40,822 bases of DNA from Chloroflexota bacterium. GTDB taxonomy: Bacteria; Chloroflexota; Dormibacteria; CF-121. The position numbers and the translations under genes are program-made. This document shows positions 17,993-26,245 of the stretch, piece after piece; within the stretch, counting starts at the first letter, position 1, and each line of letters opens with the position of its first letter. The stretch spans positions 1 through 40,822 of the forward strand of contig VBEW01000033.1 of NCBI GenBank assembly GCA_005889225.1. The letters are read 5' to 3'. The notes beneath the pieces were generated by a model. It was not told the origin of the DNA and did not search any database. It worked only from the letters and a program-made list of their open reading frames with translations.

Positions 17993-18824
17993 TCCATGCA
18001 TCGTGCGTCTGCTCGGCGACCCCGTTTCCCGCAGCCTCTCGCCGGGCATGCAAAACGCCGCCTTCGCGACGCTCGGCATCGATTGCCACTACCTGCCTAA
18101 AGAGGTCAACCCGGCCGGCCTCGCCGGCGCGATTGCCGAGCTGCGCGCGAACGAGCGCATCCTCGGGGCCAACGTCACCATCCCGCACAAGGAATCCGTC
18201 ATCGCCTACCTCGATGACCTGGATCCACTGGCGGTTCGCATCGGCGCGGTGAACACCATCAGCCGGCAGGGCTTAAGGCTCAAGGGCTGGAACACCGATC
18301 TCGAGGGGTTCCGGCGCGCGCTCACGGAGGAGCCCGGCAAATCTCCCTCCCCCCGTGTGGGGGAGGGTCGGGGCAAATCTCCCTCCCCCCTTGTGGGGGA
18401 GGGTCGGGGTGGGGGGTATCGCCGTGTCGCGATCATCGGAGCCGGCGGAGCGGCGCGGGCGGTTGCCGCCGCCCTGCAGCCGGCCGCCGAAGTGTGGGTT
18501 ATCGCTCGCAACCTCGAGCAGGCACGACGCTTGTGCCGTGCTCTTCGGATTGAGCGCGGCGGGCCGGCCGATATGAACCAAATGCAGGAAACAGTCGCCC
18601 GGGCGGACCTTGTCGTCAACGCGACGCCTGCCGACCTCCCGCCGGCTTCCTGGCTGAGACCCGACCAGCGCCTCTTCGATCTTCGCAGCCGTCGGTCGGT
18701 GGAGGGTCGGTCCATGCTGCTCTACCAGGGCGCCGCGTCGTTCGAGATCTGGACCGGACGACCGGCCCCGGTCGAAGTGATGCGAGCCGCGCTGGAGCGG
18801 GCGGCTGAAGAGGTGCGTGCGTGA
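17982..18824 (+). CDS. aroE: Shikimate dehydrogenase with in-frame palindromic-repeat insertion
   Basis: LLGDPVSRSLSPGMQNAAF; NVTIPHKESV; GAVNTI; GWNTDLEGF; VAIIGAGGAARAV; insertion GKSPSPRVGEGRGKSPSPLVGEGR between the substrate and NADP domains. Confidence 0.93.
   Translation: MPVDPCIVRLLGDPVSRSLSPGMQNAAFATLGIDCHYLPKEVNPAGLAGAIAELRANERILGANVTIPHKESVIAYLDDLDPLAVRIGAVNTISRQGLRLKGWNTDLEGFRRALTEEPGKSPSPRVGEGRGKSPSPLVGEGRGGGYRRVAIIGAGGAARAVAAALQPAAEVWVIARNLEQARRLCRALRIERGGPADMNQMQETVARADLVVNATPADLPPASWLRPDQRLFDLRSRRSVEGRSMLLYQGAASFEIWTGRPAPVEVMRAALERAAEEVRA
18336..18407 (+). repeat. Two tandem 36-bp palindromic repeat units (ggcaaatctccctcccccc(g/t)tgtgggggagggtcgg)
   Basis: Units 18336-18371 and 18372-18407 differ at one base; each has CCCTCCCCC/GGGGGAGGG arms; 36 bp keeps the aroE frame. 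Confidence 0.92.
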
Positions 18825-19966
18825 GCTTGCGGTTCCTGACCGCTGGCGAGTCGCATGGTGAGCGGTTGACGGTCATCCTGGACGGTATTCCGGCTGGCCT
18901 CACGCTCCGCGAAGAGGACCTGGTCGTCGACCTGCGCCGCCGGCAGGGCGGTCATGGCCGCGGTGGACGGATGGCACTCGAGCAGGACGGCGCGCACATC
19001 GTCGCCGGCGTTCGTGGCGGCCTCACGCTTGGATCGCCGATCACGCTGGAGATCGTCAACCGTGACTGGGAGAACTGGCGCCAGGTGATGGCGGTCGACG
19101 CTGCTGAGGTCAAGCGCAAACCGATAACCCGGGTGCGCCCGGGCCATGCCGACCTCGCCGGCATGCTGAAGTACGGCGCGGACGATGCCCGCGACGTGCT
19201 GGAACGGGCCAGCGCCCGGGAAACGGCGGCGCGGGTCGCGGCGGGCGGCGTCGCCAAGTTGCTGCTCAAAGAGTTCGGAATACAGGTCCGCAGTTACACC
19301 CGCTCAATCGGGGCGATCGCATGCGAGGCCGGCGCGTCGATCGACTGGGACGCTGTCGAGTCGTCCGCCGTACGTTGTCCCGATGCGCAGGCCGGCGCGG
19401 CGATGGTGGCCGCCATCGATGCGGCGCGCGAGCGTGGCGATACGCTCGGCGGCGTCTTCACGGTGGTCGCGGACGGCGTCCTGCCCGGCCTCGGCAGCTA
19501 CCGGCAGTGGGATACGAGGCTCGACGGTCTTCTGGCTCAGGCGATCGTGAGCATCCCCGCCTGCAAGGCGGTCAGCCTTGGCGATGGCATGGAGGCGGCC
19601 CGGCGCCCGGGCTCCGAGGTCCATGACAGCCCCACCTACGACGGCGGCGGACTGCATCACGAGACGAATCGCGCCGGGGGCGTGACCGGTGGGATCAGCA
19701 ACGGCGAGCCGGTGGTCGTCCACGGCTTCATGAAGCCGATCTCAACCCTGCTGAAGCCTCTCAAGACTGTCGACCTGAAGTCCCGCGAACCGGCGCGGGC
19801 GCACTACGAACGCAGCGATATCTGCGTGGTCCCGGCGGCTGGAGTCGTGGGGGAGGCCATGGTGGCCCTGGTGCTGGCTGGTGCGGTCCTCGAGAAGTTC
19901 GGCGGCGACTCCATCCCCGAACTTCGTCGGAACGTCGAGGGCTACCTGGCGAAGGTGCGAGGGTGA
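18821..19966 (+). CDS. aroC: Chorismate synthase
   Basis: LRFLTAGESHGERLTVILDGIPAGL; RRQGGHGRGGRM; RPGHADLAGMLKYG; GGVTGGISNGEPVVVHGFMKPI. Confidence 0.97.
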   Translation: MSLRFLTAGESHGERLTVILDGIPAGLTLREEDLVVDLRRRQGGHGRGGRMALEQDGAHIVAGVRGGLTLGSPITLEIVNRDWENWRQVMAVDAAEVKRKPITRVRPGHADLAGMLKYGADDARDVLERASARETAARVAAGGVAKLLLKEFGIQVRSYTRSIGAIACEAGASIDWDAVESSAVRCPDAQAGAAMVAAIDAARERGDTLGGVFTVVADGVLPGLGSYRQWDTRLDGLLAQAIVSIPACKAVSLGDGMEAARRPGSEVHDSPTYDGGGLHHETNRAGGVTGGISNGEPVVVHGFMKPISTLLKPLKTVDLKSREPARAHYERSDICVVPAAGVVGEAMVALVLAGAVLEKFGGDSIPELRRNVEGYLAKVRG

Positions 19967-21555
19967 ACAACGTCGTGCTGGTCGGCTTCATGGGAAGCGG
20001 CAAGTCGACCGTGGGGCCGATCCTTGCCCGGCTCCAAAACCGGCCGTTCATCGATCTCGACGACGAGATCGTGAAGGATGCCGGTCGTCCGATCGCTGAG
20101 ATTTTCGCGCAGGAAGGGGAGGACGGGTTCCGCAAGCGCGAATCCCGGATGCTGCAGCGCACGCTCGACCAGGATGATTGCGTCGTGGCTGTCGGAGGGG
20201 GTGCTCCACGCAACGGCGTCAACTGGGAACTTATCCGAAAGGGAAACCGCGTGGTGGCGCTTACCGCGGAGCCGGCTGAACTAGCTCGGCGGCTCAATGG
20301 ATCGACTGACCGGCCGCTGCTTCAGCCCGACGCGTCGACCGCGATCGCTTCGTTGCTGCAAGATCGTATCCAGCGCTATTTCGAAGCGGATCTGGTGGTC
20401 AGCACCGATGGCGTCGCTCCGGAGGTGATCGCGCGGCGACTGAACGACCGGTTGGCATCCAGTGGAATGGAACGGGTCCCCATCGAGGTGCCGGGCTCGC
20501 CTCACGAAGCCTCGGTGGGTGCGCGGCTCCGCCCAATGATCGTGTCGACCTTGATCCGACTCGGCATCTCTGGAACCGTTGTCGTCGTCAGCGACCGGGT
20601 CGTGGCCGAGGCGCATGGTGCGGTCCTGATGGACGAGTTGACGTCCGCCGGCATCGACGCCAAATTGCACCTGGTCCCGGTAGGCGAAGCGGCCAAGGCG
20701 ATGGACACGCTGGCGGAGATCTACGAAGCGCTCGCGGCTGCGAGTGTCGACCGAGCCGGTGCGCTGATCGCCCTTGGTGGCGGTGCGGTCGGTGACGTCG
20801 CGGGATTCGCCGCCGCGACCTGGATGCGCGGCATCCGGTACATCCAGGTTCCCACCACGCTACTGGCGATGGTGGATAGCAGCATCGGCGGCAAGACCGC
20901 GATCAATCTGCCGTCCGGGAAAAACCTGGTTGGTGCGGTCCATCAGCCATCGGCCATCTTCTGCGACCTCGACAACCTCGCCAGCCTTCCGGATGACGAA
21001 TACCGGGCCGCACTCGCGGAGATCATCAAGGCGGGGGTGATCGCCGACCGCGCCTTCTTCGATTGGCTATCCGCCAACCTGGCGGCATTGCTGGGTCGGG
21101 AGCCGTCCGTTCTGCGCAAGGCGGTTGTGCGCGCCATCCGAATCAAGGCTCGCGTGGTGGCGAGTGACCCGTACGAAACGGGCCCTCGCGCGATCCTTAA
21201 CTACGGGCATACCGTTGCCCACGCGCTCGAGCGGGCGATGGGGTATGGGCAGTTGCGGCACGGCGAAGCGGTGGCGTGGGGAATGGCCGTCGCGGCCCGC
21301 CTTAGCGTGATCAGCATGGCCTGCTCGGCATCCGCTGCGGAGTTACAGGACTCACTGCTTCGCGCCAGCGGCCTGCTTGGGACCCGCCCTGACGTTCGGG
21401 TCGCCGACCTAATCGATGCGCTGCGCCACGACAAGAAGACGCGTGAGGGGAGAGTGTATTGGGTGCTGCTCCGCGACATTGGCCGCGTCGAGTATGGCCG
21501 TGCGGTCAACCCGGGGGCCGCTGAGGCCGCCCTCGCGGAGGTGATGGGCGCATGA
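19963..21555 (+). CDS. aroKB: Bifunctional shikimate kinase / 3-dehydroquinate synthase fusion
   Basis: N-terminal VVLVGFMGSGKSTVGPILA...IDLDDEI...GGGAP...RPLL (AroK); C-terminal ALGGGAVGDVAGFAAATWMRGIRYIQVPTTLLAMVDSSIGGKTAIN...LNYGHTVAHALE (AroB). Confidence 0.96.
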   Translation: MNNVVLVGFMGSGKSTVGPILARLQNRPFIDLDDEIVKDAGRPIAEIFAQEGEDGFRKRESRMLQRTLDQDDCVVAVGGGAPRNGVNWELIRKGNRVVALTAEPAELARRLNGSTDRPLLQPDASTAIASLLQDRIQRYFEADLVVSTDGVAPEVIARRLNDRLASSGMERVPIEVPGSPHEASVGARLRPMIVSTLIRLGISGTVVVVSDRVVAEAHGAVLMDELTSAGIDAKLHLVPVGEAAKAMDTLAEIYEALAAASVDRAGALIALGGGAVGDVAGFAAATWMRGIRYIQVPTTLLAMVDSSIGGKTAINLPSGKNLVGAVHQPSAIFCDLDNLASLPDDEYRAALAEIIKAGVIADRAFFDWLSANLAALLGREPSVLRKAVVRAIRIKARVVASDPYETGPRAILNYGHTVAHALERAMGYGQLRHGEAVAWGMAVAARLSVISMACSASAAELQDSLLRASGLLGTRPDVRVADLIDALRHDKKTREGRVYWVLLRDIGRVEYGRAVNPGAAEAALAEVMGA

Positions 21556-21983
21556 GGGTCCTTGTGCTGAACGGTCCGAATCTCGGCTCGCTCGGACGGC
21601 GCGAGCCCGAGGTCTATGGCAGCCGGACCCTGGCCGACCTGGAGTCGATGCTGGCGGCTCGCGCCGCGGAGCTTGGCATCCAGCTTCACTGCTTGCAGTC
21701 GAACCATGAGGGCCAGCTGATCGATTGGATCGAGCGCGAGGTGGTGGGAACGGACGCCATCATCATCAACCCGGGGGCACTGTCCCACACCAGCCTGGCG
21801 CTGGCGGACGCCTTGCGGGGATCCGGGAAGCCGGTCATCGAAGTACACATCTCGAACGTATTCGCCCGCGAGCCGGAGCGGCGTCAGATGGTCACCGCCG
21901 CCGCGGCGAAGGCTGTGATTTCGGGGCTCGGTTTCGACGGATACCTGGCGGCCCTGAACTTTGTGACGACACTGCGCGCATGA
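21552..21983 (+). CDS. aroQ: Type II 3-dehydroquinate dehydratase
   Basis: VLVLNGPNLGSLGRREPEVYGSRTL; QSNHEGQLIDWI; IIINPGALSHTSLAL; VIEVHISNVFAREP. Confidence 0.97.
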   Translation: MRVLVLNGPNLGSLGRREPEVYGSRTLADLESMLAARAAELGIQLHCLQSNHEGQLIDWIEREVVGTDAIIINPGALSHTSLALADALRGSGKPVIEVHISNVFAREPERRQMVTAAAAKAVISGLGFDGYLAALNFVTTLRA

Positions 21984-22896
21984 TCGAATTCCCGCTGGTC
22001 GGGCCGGCGGGCGAGGTCATCGATCTCCGGCGGGTCTTTCTCTCGCATGGCATCGCATCGCTGCCACCCATGCGGCTCGACGAGAAGGCGTGGACGTTCG
22101 AAATCACGGTACCGCTAGCCGCGGTTGGTGCCCGGACGCTGACGGTTTCACAGGCTCGGGCGGGACACGGGCTGGTGTCGGTGGCGGGCGGAGCGCTCAC
22201 CTCGGAGGTCGAGTCGGCCGTGATGGCGCAGGTCCGGCACGTCCTCAGCCTCGACGTCGGTCTGACCCCGTTCTATGCGGTGGCCGCCGGCGACCCTGAT
22301 CTCGACTGGGTGGTCCGTTCGAAGATGTGGTGAAGACCATCTGCACCACGAACACCTCGTGGGGCGGAACGACCCGCATGGTGAACGCGCTCGTCGAGCA
22401 CCTGGGTATACAGGCGCCGGGCGCCCCGGCCAGCGGTCCGTATGGCCGCGCTTTTCCAACCCCGCAAGCCATGGCCGCGGCGCCGGCCCACTTCTATAAG
22501 GCGGTTGCCGGTGCCGGATATCGAGGCGCGTATTTGAAAGATCTTTCGGTGGCGGTGGCGGAAGGCCGCGTCGACCTCGAATCCCTGGGCACAACGTCCC
22601 GCGATGCCCTGTCAGACGACGACGTGGCCACCCGGCTGCAAGCCCTGCCAGGCGTCGGACCCTACGCCGCCGCGCACATCATGTTGATGTTGGGCCGTTA
22701 TTCTCAGTTGATCCTCGACTCCTGGACCCGGCCAAAGTACGCGCGCCTGCTCGGCCGCAAGCGTCCGGTCAGCGACCGAACCATGGTGCGCCGCTTCAAG
22801 CGCTACGGGCCATATGCCGGGCTGGCCTTCTGGCTCTTTCTGACTCGAGATTGGATTACGGACGAGGCGCCGTCATATTCTTGGGTACAACCATGA
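21980..22896 (+). pseudogene. AlkA-like (HhH-GPD) DNA glycosylase split by a frameshift (ORFs 21980..22333 and 22327..22896)
   Basis: First ORF ends DPDLDWVVRSKMW*; the other frame continues GPFEDVVKTICTTNTSWGGTTRMVNALVE...LPGVGPYAAAHIMLMLGRYSQLILDSW (HhH-GPD). Confidence 0.65.
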
Positions 22897-23537
22897 CGAT
22901 GCCGGAGCTCCGGGTGCTGATCGTTTCGCCAAACCCCTTGGCGCGCGGCGGACTCGTGGCGATGCTCGACGGGATGCCTGGCATCAAGACGGTCGGCGGG
23001 GGTGGAATCGCCGAGGCGGCGTCGCTGGCGGCGCAGCTGCTTCCCGACGCCGTGCTGCTCGATGCGGGCGACGGCGAGCCCGAGGACCTCGACGCGATTG
23101 CGCGGCTGGCTTCCGCGCAGCCCGGCCTGCCGATCGTCGCGCTTGCCGCCGAGCAGGCTGCCGTCCCGCAAGCGCTGGCATTTGGCGCATCGGCTCTGCT
23201 TCCGGCTGCGGTCGATACGCAGACGCTGGCGGCGGCCCTGCTTGCCTCGGCACGGGGCCTCGTGACCATTTCCCGCCGGGACCTGGCGACGCTCCTACCC
23301 GAGGAGGAGCGGATCGAGCCGGCGGTCAAGGCGCCCGCGGAGTCCCTCACGCCGCGCGAGCTCGAAGTGCTGCAACTGATGGCGCGCGGTTTGACCAACC
23401 GCCAGATCGCCCGGCAGTTGCAGATAAGTGAGCACACCGTCAAGTTCCATGCGGGCGCCATCCTGGGCAAGTTGAGCGCGCGCTCCCGCGCCGAGGCCGT
23501 GGCGCGAAGTATTGGGTTAGGCTGGATCCTGGTTTGA
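22893..23537 (+). CDS. NarL/LuxR-family regulator with degenerate receiver domain
   Basis: LuxR HTH SLTPRELEVLQLMARGLTNRQIARQLQISEHTVKFHAGAILGKLSARSRAEAV; receiver-like N-terminus LRVLIVSPNPLARGGL. ATGA overlap with the upstream ORF. Confidence 0.88.
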   Translation: MTMPELRVLIVSPNPLARGGLVAMLDGMPGIKTVGGGGIAEAASLAAQLLPDAVLLDAGDGEPEDLDAIARLASAQPGLPIVALAAEQAAVPQALAFGASALLPAAVDTQTLAAALLASARGLVTISRRDLATLLPEEERIEPAVKAPAESLTPRELEVLQLMARGLTNRQIARQLQISEHTVKFHAGAILGKLSARSRAEAVARSIGLGWILV

Positions 23538-23986
23538 CGATGTCCGTTGATGCTGAAGGCTATGGATACCGGCCCGGTGAGGAAGGGCTGCAGCGGCTTC
23601 TGCACGATGCGCGGGTACTGTCACCTGCCGGCATCGAGCGTGCGGCATGGGGTTGGGACCGCCACGAAGATCCAGCCGCCATGCAGCGATTTCACGACGC
23701 GGAGCGAGTCGCCTTGCGTGCCCTGGAGCAGACCGACCGCGGGCCGGCCTGGGATGACGCGAGGCGGCACATCCTGGACCTGACCGAAGGGCGCACCTCG
23801 CTGGTCTCCTGGAAGGCCGAGCATGGCGATCTTGGACACAAGGCCGAGCGGGCCATGCTGGGGGCGGCGTTGGGGCTGCTGACCCGCGACAAATTGAGCC
23901 ACGAGCAGTATGTGACGCTGGCGCGGCCAATGGCCGAAGCCCTGCCGTGGCTGCTGCCGGAAACGCCGCCCGAGCCACGCCGATGA
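23534..23986 (+). CDS. Hypothetical protein
   Basis: 150-aa ORF translationally overlapped with genes on both sides; no recognised domain. Confidence 0.75.
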   Translation: MTMSVDAEGYGYRPGEEGLQRLLHDARVLSPAGIERAAWGWDRHEDPAAMQRFHDAERVALRALEQTDRGPAWDDARRHILDLTEGRTSLVSWKAEHGDLGHKAERAMLGAALGLLTRDKLSHEQYVTLARPMAEALPWLLPETPPEPRR

Positions 23987-24423
23987 TGGTCGCGCCGCGG
24001 CTTGATCCGGCGTCGGCAAAGGCGAAGTTCGACGCCGGCGAAGCGGTCCCCGTCGACGTGACCGGTTCGCTCGTCTACCCGGCCGTCATCCATCGAATCC
24101 CCGGCGCGATCCGACTCGCGCCCGAACCAATCATCCGGGCGATCCAGTCGGCTCGGCCGGTCCCGGAAATCCTGAAGTACCTCGAGAGCGTACCGGCGGA
24201 CCGGGAGATCGTCGCCTACTGCACTTGACCCGAGGAGGCCACCAGCGCCCGTGTGGCGCAATTCCTCCGACAGCAGGGACGGCAGGCGTGGGCGCTCCGC
24301 GGTGGGCTGGCGGCATGGCGGGCGGCGAACTATCCGATGGAATCGAAGCATGCCGGCCATGCCCCGGGACCGGAAGAAGAATGCCCCGACTGCCACGAGC
24401 AAGTCGGGGCACACATCGCTTAA
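23983..24423 (+). CDS. Rhodanese-like protein with in-frame TGA at codon 82 (candidate Sec; otherwise a nonsense-interrupted gene)
   Basis: ...PADREIVAYCT-[TGA 24226-24228]-PEEATSARVAQFLRQQGRQAWALRGGLAAWRAANYPMESKHAGHAPGPEEECPDCHEQVGAHIA-TAA; both halves match one rhodanese domain in a single frame. Confidence 0.65.
24382..24411. terminator. Strong hairpin overlapping the rhodanese 3' end, between convergent genes
   Basis: TGCCCCGACT-gccacgagca-AGTCGGGGCA: 10-bp perfect stem, 10-nt loop; no T-tract. Confidence 0.45.
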
Positions 24424-24433
24424 CCGTCGGGCG

Positions 24434-25207
24434 TTAGTCCGTTAGCTCGTACACGACGGCGACATCGACGGTGACGTTGGCCTGACCGGCCTGCACCGGC
24501 GCCCCGCCCCCGCCGCCGCACCCACCGTACCCGCCGCACGGCGAACCGGTGGCGCCGTTGGAGACCACCTCGGAGACCGACAGCACCTTGCCCAGATGGC
24601 GCCCCGCCAGGCTGGCCCATTCCTTGGCCCGCGCGGCAGCGGCGGCCATGGCGGCCTGCCGGGCTCCCCTCAACTGGGTCGTGTTGTCGCTGAGCTGCAG
24701 CGTGATGCCGTTCAGCTGGATGTCGTCACCGACAGCTTTCTGGGCTGCGGCGATGACCGGACCCACGTTGACGATGTGATGGACCTTGACGTTGACGCTG
24801 TTGGCCGCGCGATACCCGATCGCACCGTTCAGATTTTCCTGGTAGACGGAGATGCCGGTCGTCTGGATGTCCACCTCCTGCACACCTTGCGCCTTGATCG
24901 CTTTCAGGAGCGCGGCCATCTCCGTGTTGGCGGCGTTCATCGCGTCGCCCGTGTTGCCTCTCCTCACCGAGACGCCGAGGCTCAGCACGGCGTTGTCCGG
25001 CGTGGCATTTTGAGTGCCCTCGCCGACCACCGTGACGGTATCCCGCGGTCCGGCCACGCTGCCGGCGCCAAGCGCAGCCTGCGTGGACGCTCCTCCGGTG
25101 CCCGCCCGGACCGCAACGGCGGTGACGGCCGATGCCGCAATGGCGATGAGCGCCCCGATCACGATCAATACTCCACGCGTCGCCAGGGTTCCCCTCAAGG
25201 TTCGCAT
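24434..25207 (-). CDS. SIMPL domain (DUF541) secreted/membrane-anchored protein
   Basis: TVTVVGEGTQNATPDNAVLSLGVSVRRGNTGDAMNAANTEMAALLKAIKAQGVQEVDIQTTGISVYQ. Confidence 0.9.
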   Translation of the reverse strand: MRTLRGTLATRGVLIVIGALIAIAASAVTAVAVRAGTGGASTQAALGAGSVAGPRDTVTVVGEGTQNATPDNAVLSLGVSVRRGNTGDAMNAANTEMAALLKAIKAQGVQEVDIQTTGISVYQENLNGAIGYRAANSVNVKVHHIVNVGPVIAAAQKAVGDDIQLNGITLQLSDNTTQLRGARQAAMAAAAARAKEWASLAGRHLGKVLSVSEVVSNGATGSPCGGYGGCGGGGGAPVQAGQANVTVDVAVVYELTD

Positions 25208-25358
25208 GATGTCGTTTCCTCCAACCTATGAAATCCGTTGATGAATCGTCGATGAGAACGCGCGCCCAGACAAAAGCGTTACACCTAGCCGAACGGTGGG
25301 GCTCAACCCCGGCCGTCCGGGTGAAGCCGGATTCCGGCTGCCGGCGTACGGTAGGAGC

Positions 25359-26243
25359 ATGGCCTCGCTGTCGGATCTCTCCCGGGATATCGCTGGAATC
25401 CTCGAACGAGCCGCGGCCGGCATCGTTCGTGTCGACGCTCGCCGCGGCCGGCCAGCCACCGGCATCGTCTGGAGCGACAACCTGGTTTTGACGGCCGACC
25501 ATGTCATCGAGCACGACGATGCCATCCAGGTGAGCGCCGGCGGCGCCGTGGTCAAGGCCGCGGTTGCCGGTCGCGATCCGGGAACGGACCTCGCGTTGCT
25601 GAAGACCGACGGGCTCACCGCTTCGCCGCTGGCCCGCGCCGCATCGGCCGACGTCCGCATCGGCCATCTCGTGCTCGCGGTGGGCCGCACCAGCGAGCTG
25701 CAGGTCACTCTTGGGATCGTCAGTGGGCTCTCGGGCGCGTTTCGCAGCTGGCGCGGGGGTGAGACGGAACGGCTGATCCAGACAACTGCGGAACTCTTGC
25801 CCGGCTTTTCCGGCGGTCCCCTCCTCGACGGCGACGGCCGGGTGATCGGGATCAACAGCTGGAACTTCGGGCGTGGCATCACCCGCGCGATCCCCATCGA
25901 GACGGCCGCCGCGGTGGCGGAGAATCTGCAGACTCATGGACGGATTCGCCGGGCCTACCTGGGTCTCGGCGCTCAGCCGGTCCGGCTGGGCGAGGCGCTG
26001 CGCAACCAGCTCGGTCAGGACAGCGGGCTGCTGGTGGTCACTGTCGAGGCCGGCGGGCCGGCGGCGAAGGCCGGGTTGATGCAGGGTGACACCCTGGTGA
26101 GGGTCGATGGCGATCCGGTGCGGCAGCTGGATGAGCTCTTCGGAAAGCTGCGCGCGTTCGACATCGGGTCGACCCACCGCTTTGGGGTGGTCCGCGGGGG
26201 CGAGCTCAAGGACGTTTCCGTCGCCCTAGGCGAACGGACTTAA
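25359..26243 (+). CDS. HtrA/DegP-like trypsin-family serine protease with PDZ domain
   Basis: VLTADHVIEHDD (His), DPGTDLALLKTD (Asp), LLPGFSGGPLLDGDGRVIGIN (Ser); C-terminal PDZ GGPAAKAGLMQGDTLVRVDGDPV. Start 25359. Confidence 0.9.
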   Translation: MASLSDLSRDIAGILERAAAGIVRVDARRGRPATGIVWSDNLVLTADHVIEHDDAIQVSAGGAVVKAAVAGRDPGTDLALLKTDGLTASPLARAASADVRIGHLVLAVGRTSELQVTLGIVSGLSGAFRSWRGGETERLIQTTAELLPGFSGGPLLDGDGRVIGINSWNFGRGITRAIPIETAAAVAENLQTHGRIRRAYLGLGAQPVRLGEALRNQLGQDSGLLVVTVEAGGPAAKAGLMQGDTLVRVDGDPVRQLDELFGKLRAFDIGSTHRFGVVRGGELKDVSVALGERT

Positions 26244-26245
26244 CC

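Noticed and set aside
24726-26177. 483-aa minus-strand ORF spanning the SIMPL and HtrA-like genes
   Set aside because: Alternate-frame/antisense artefact crossing an intergenic promoter region.
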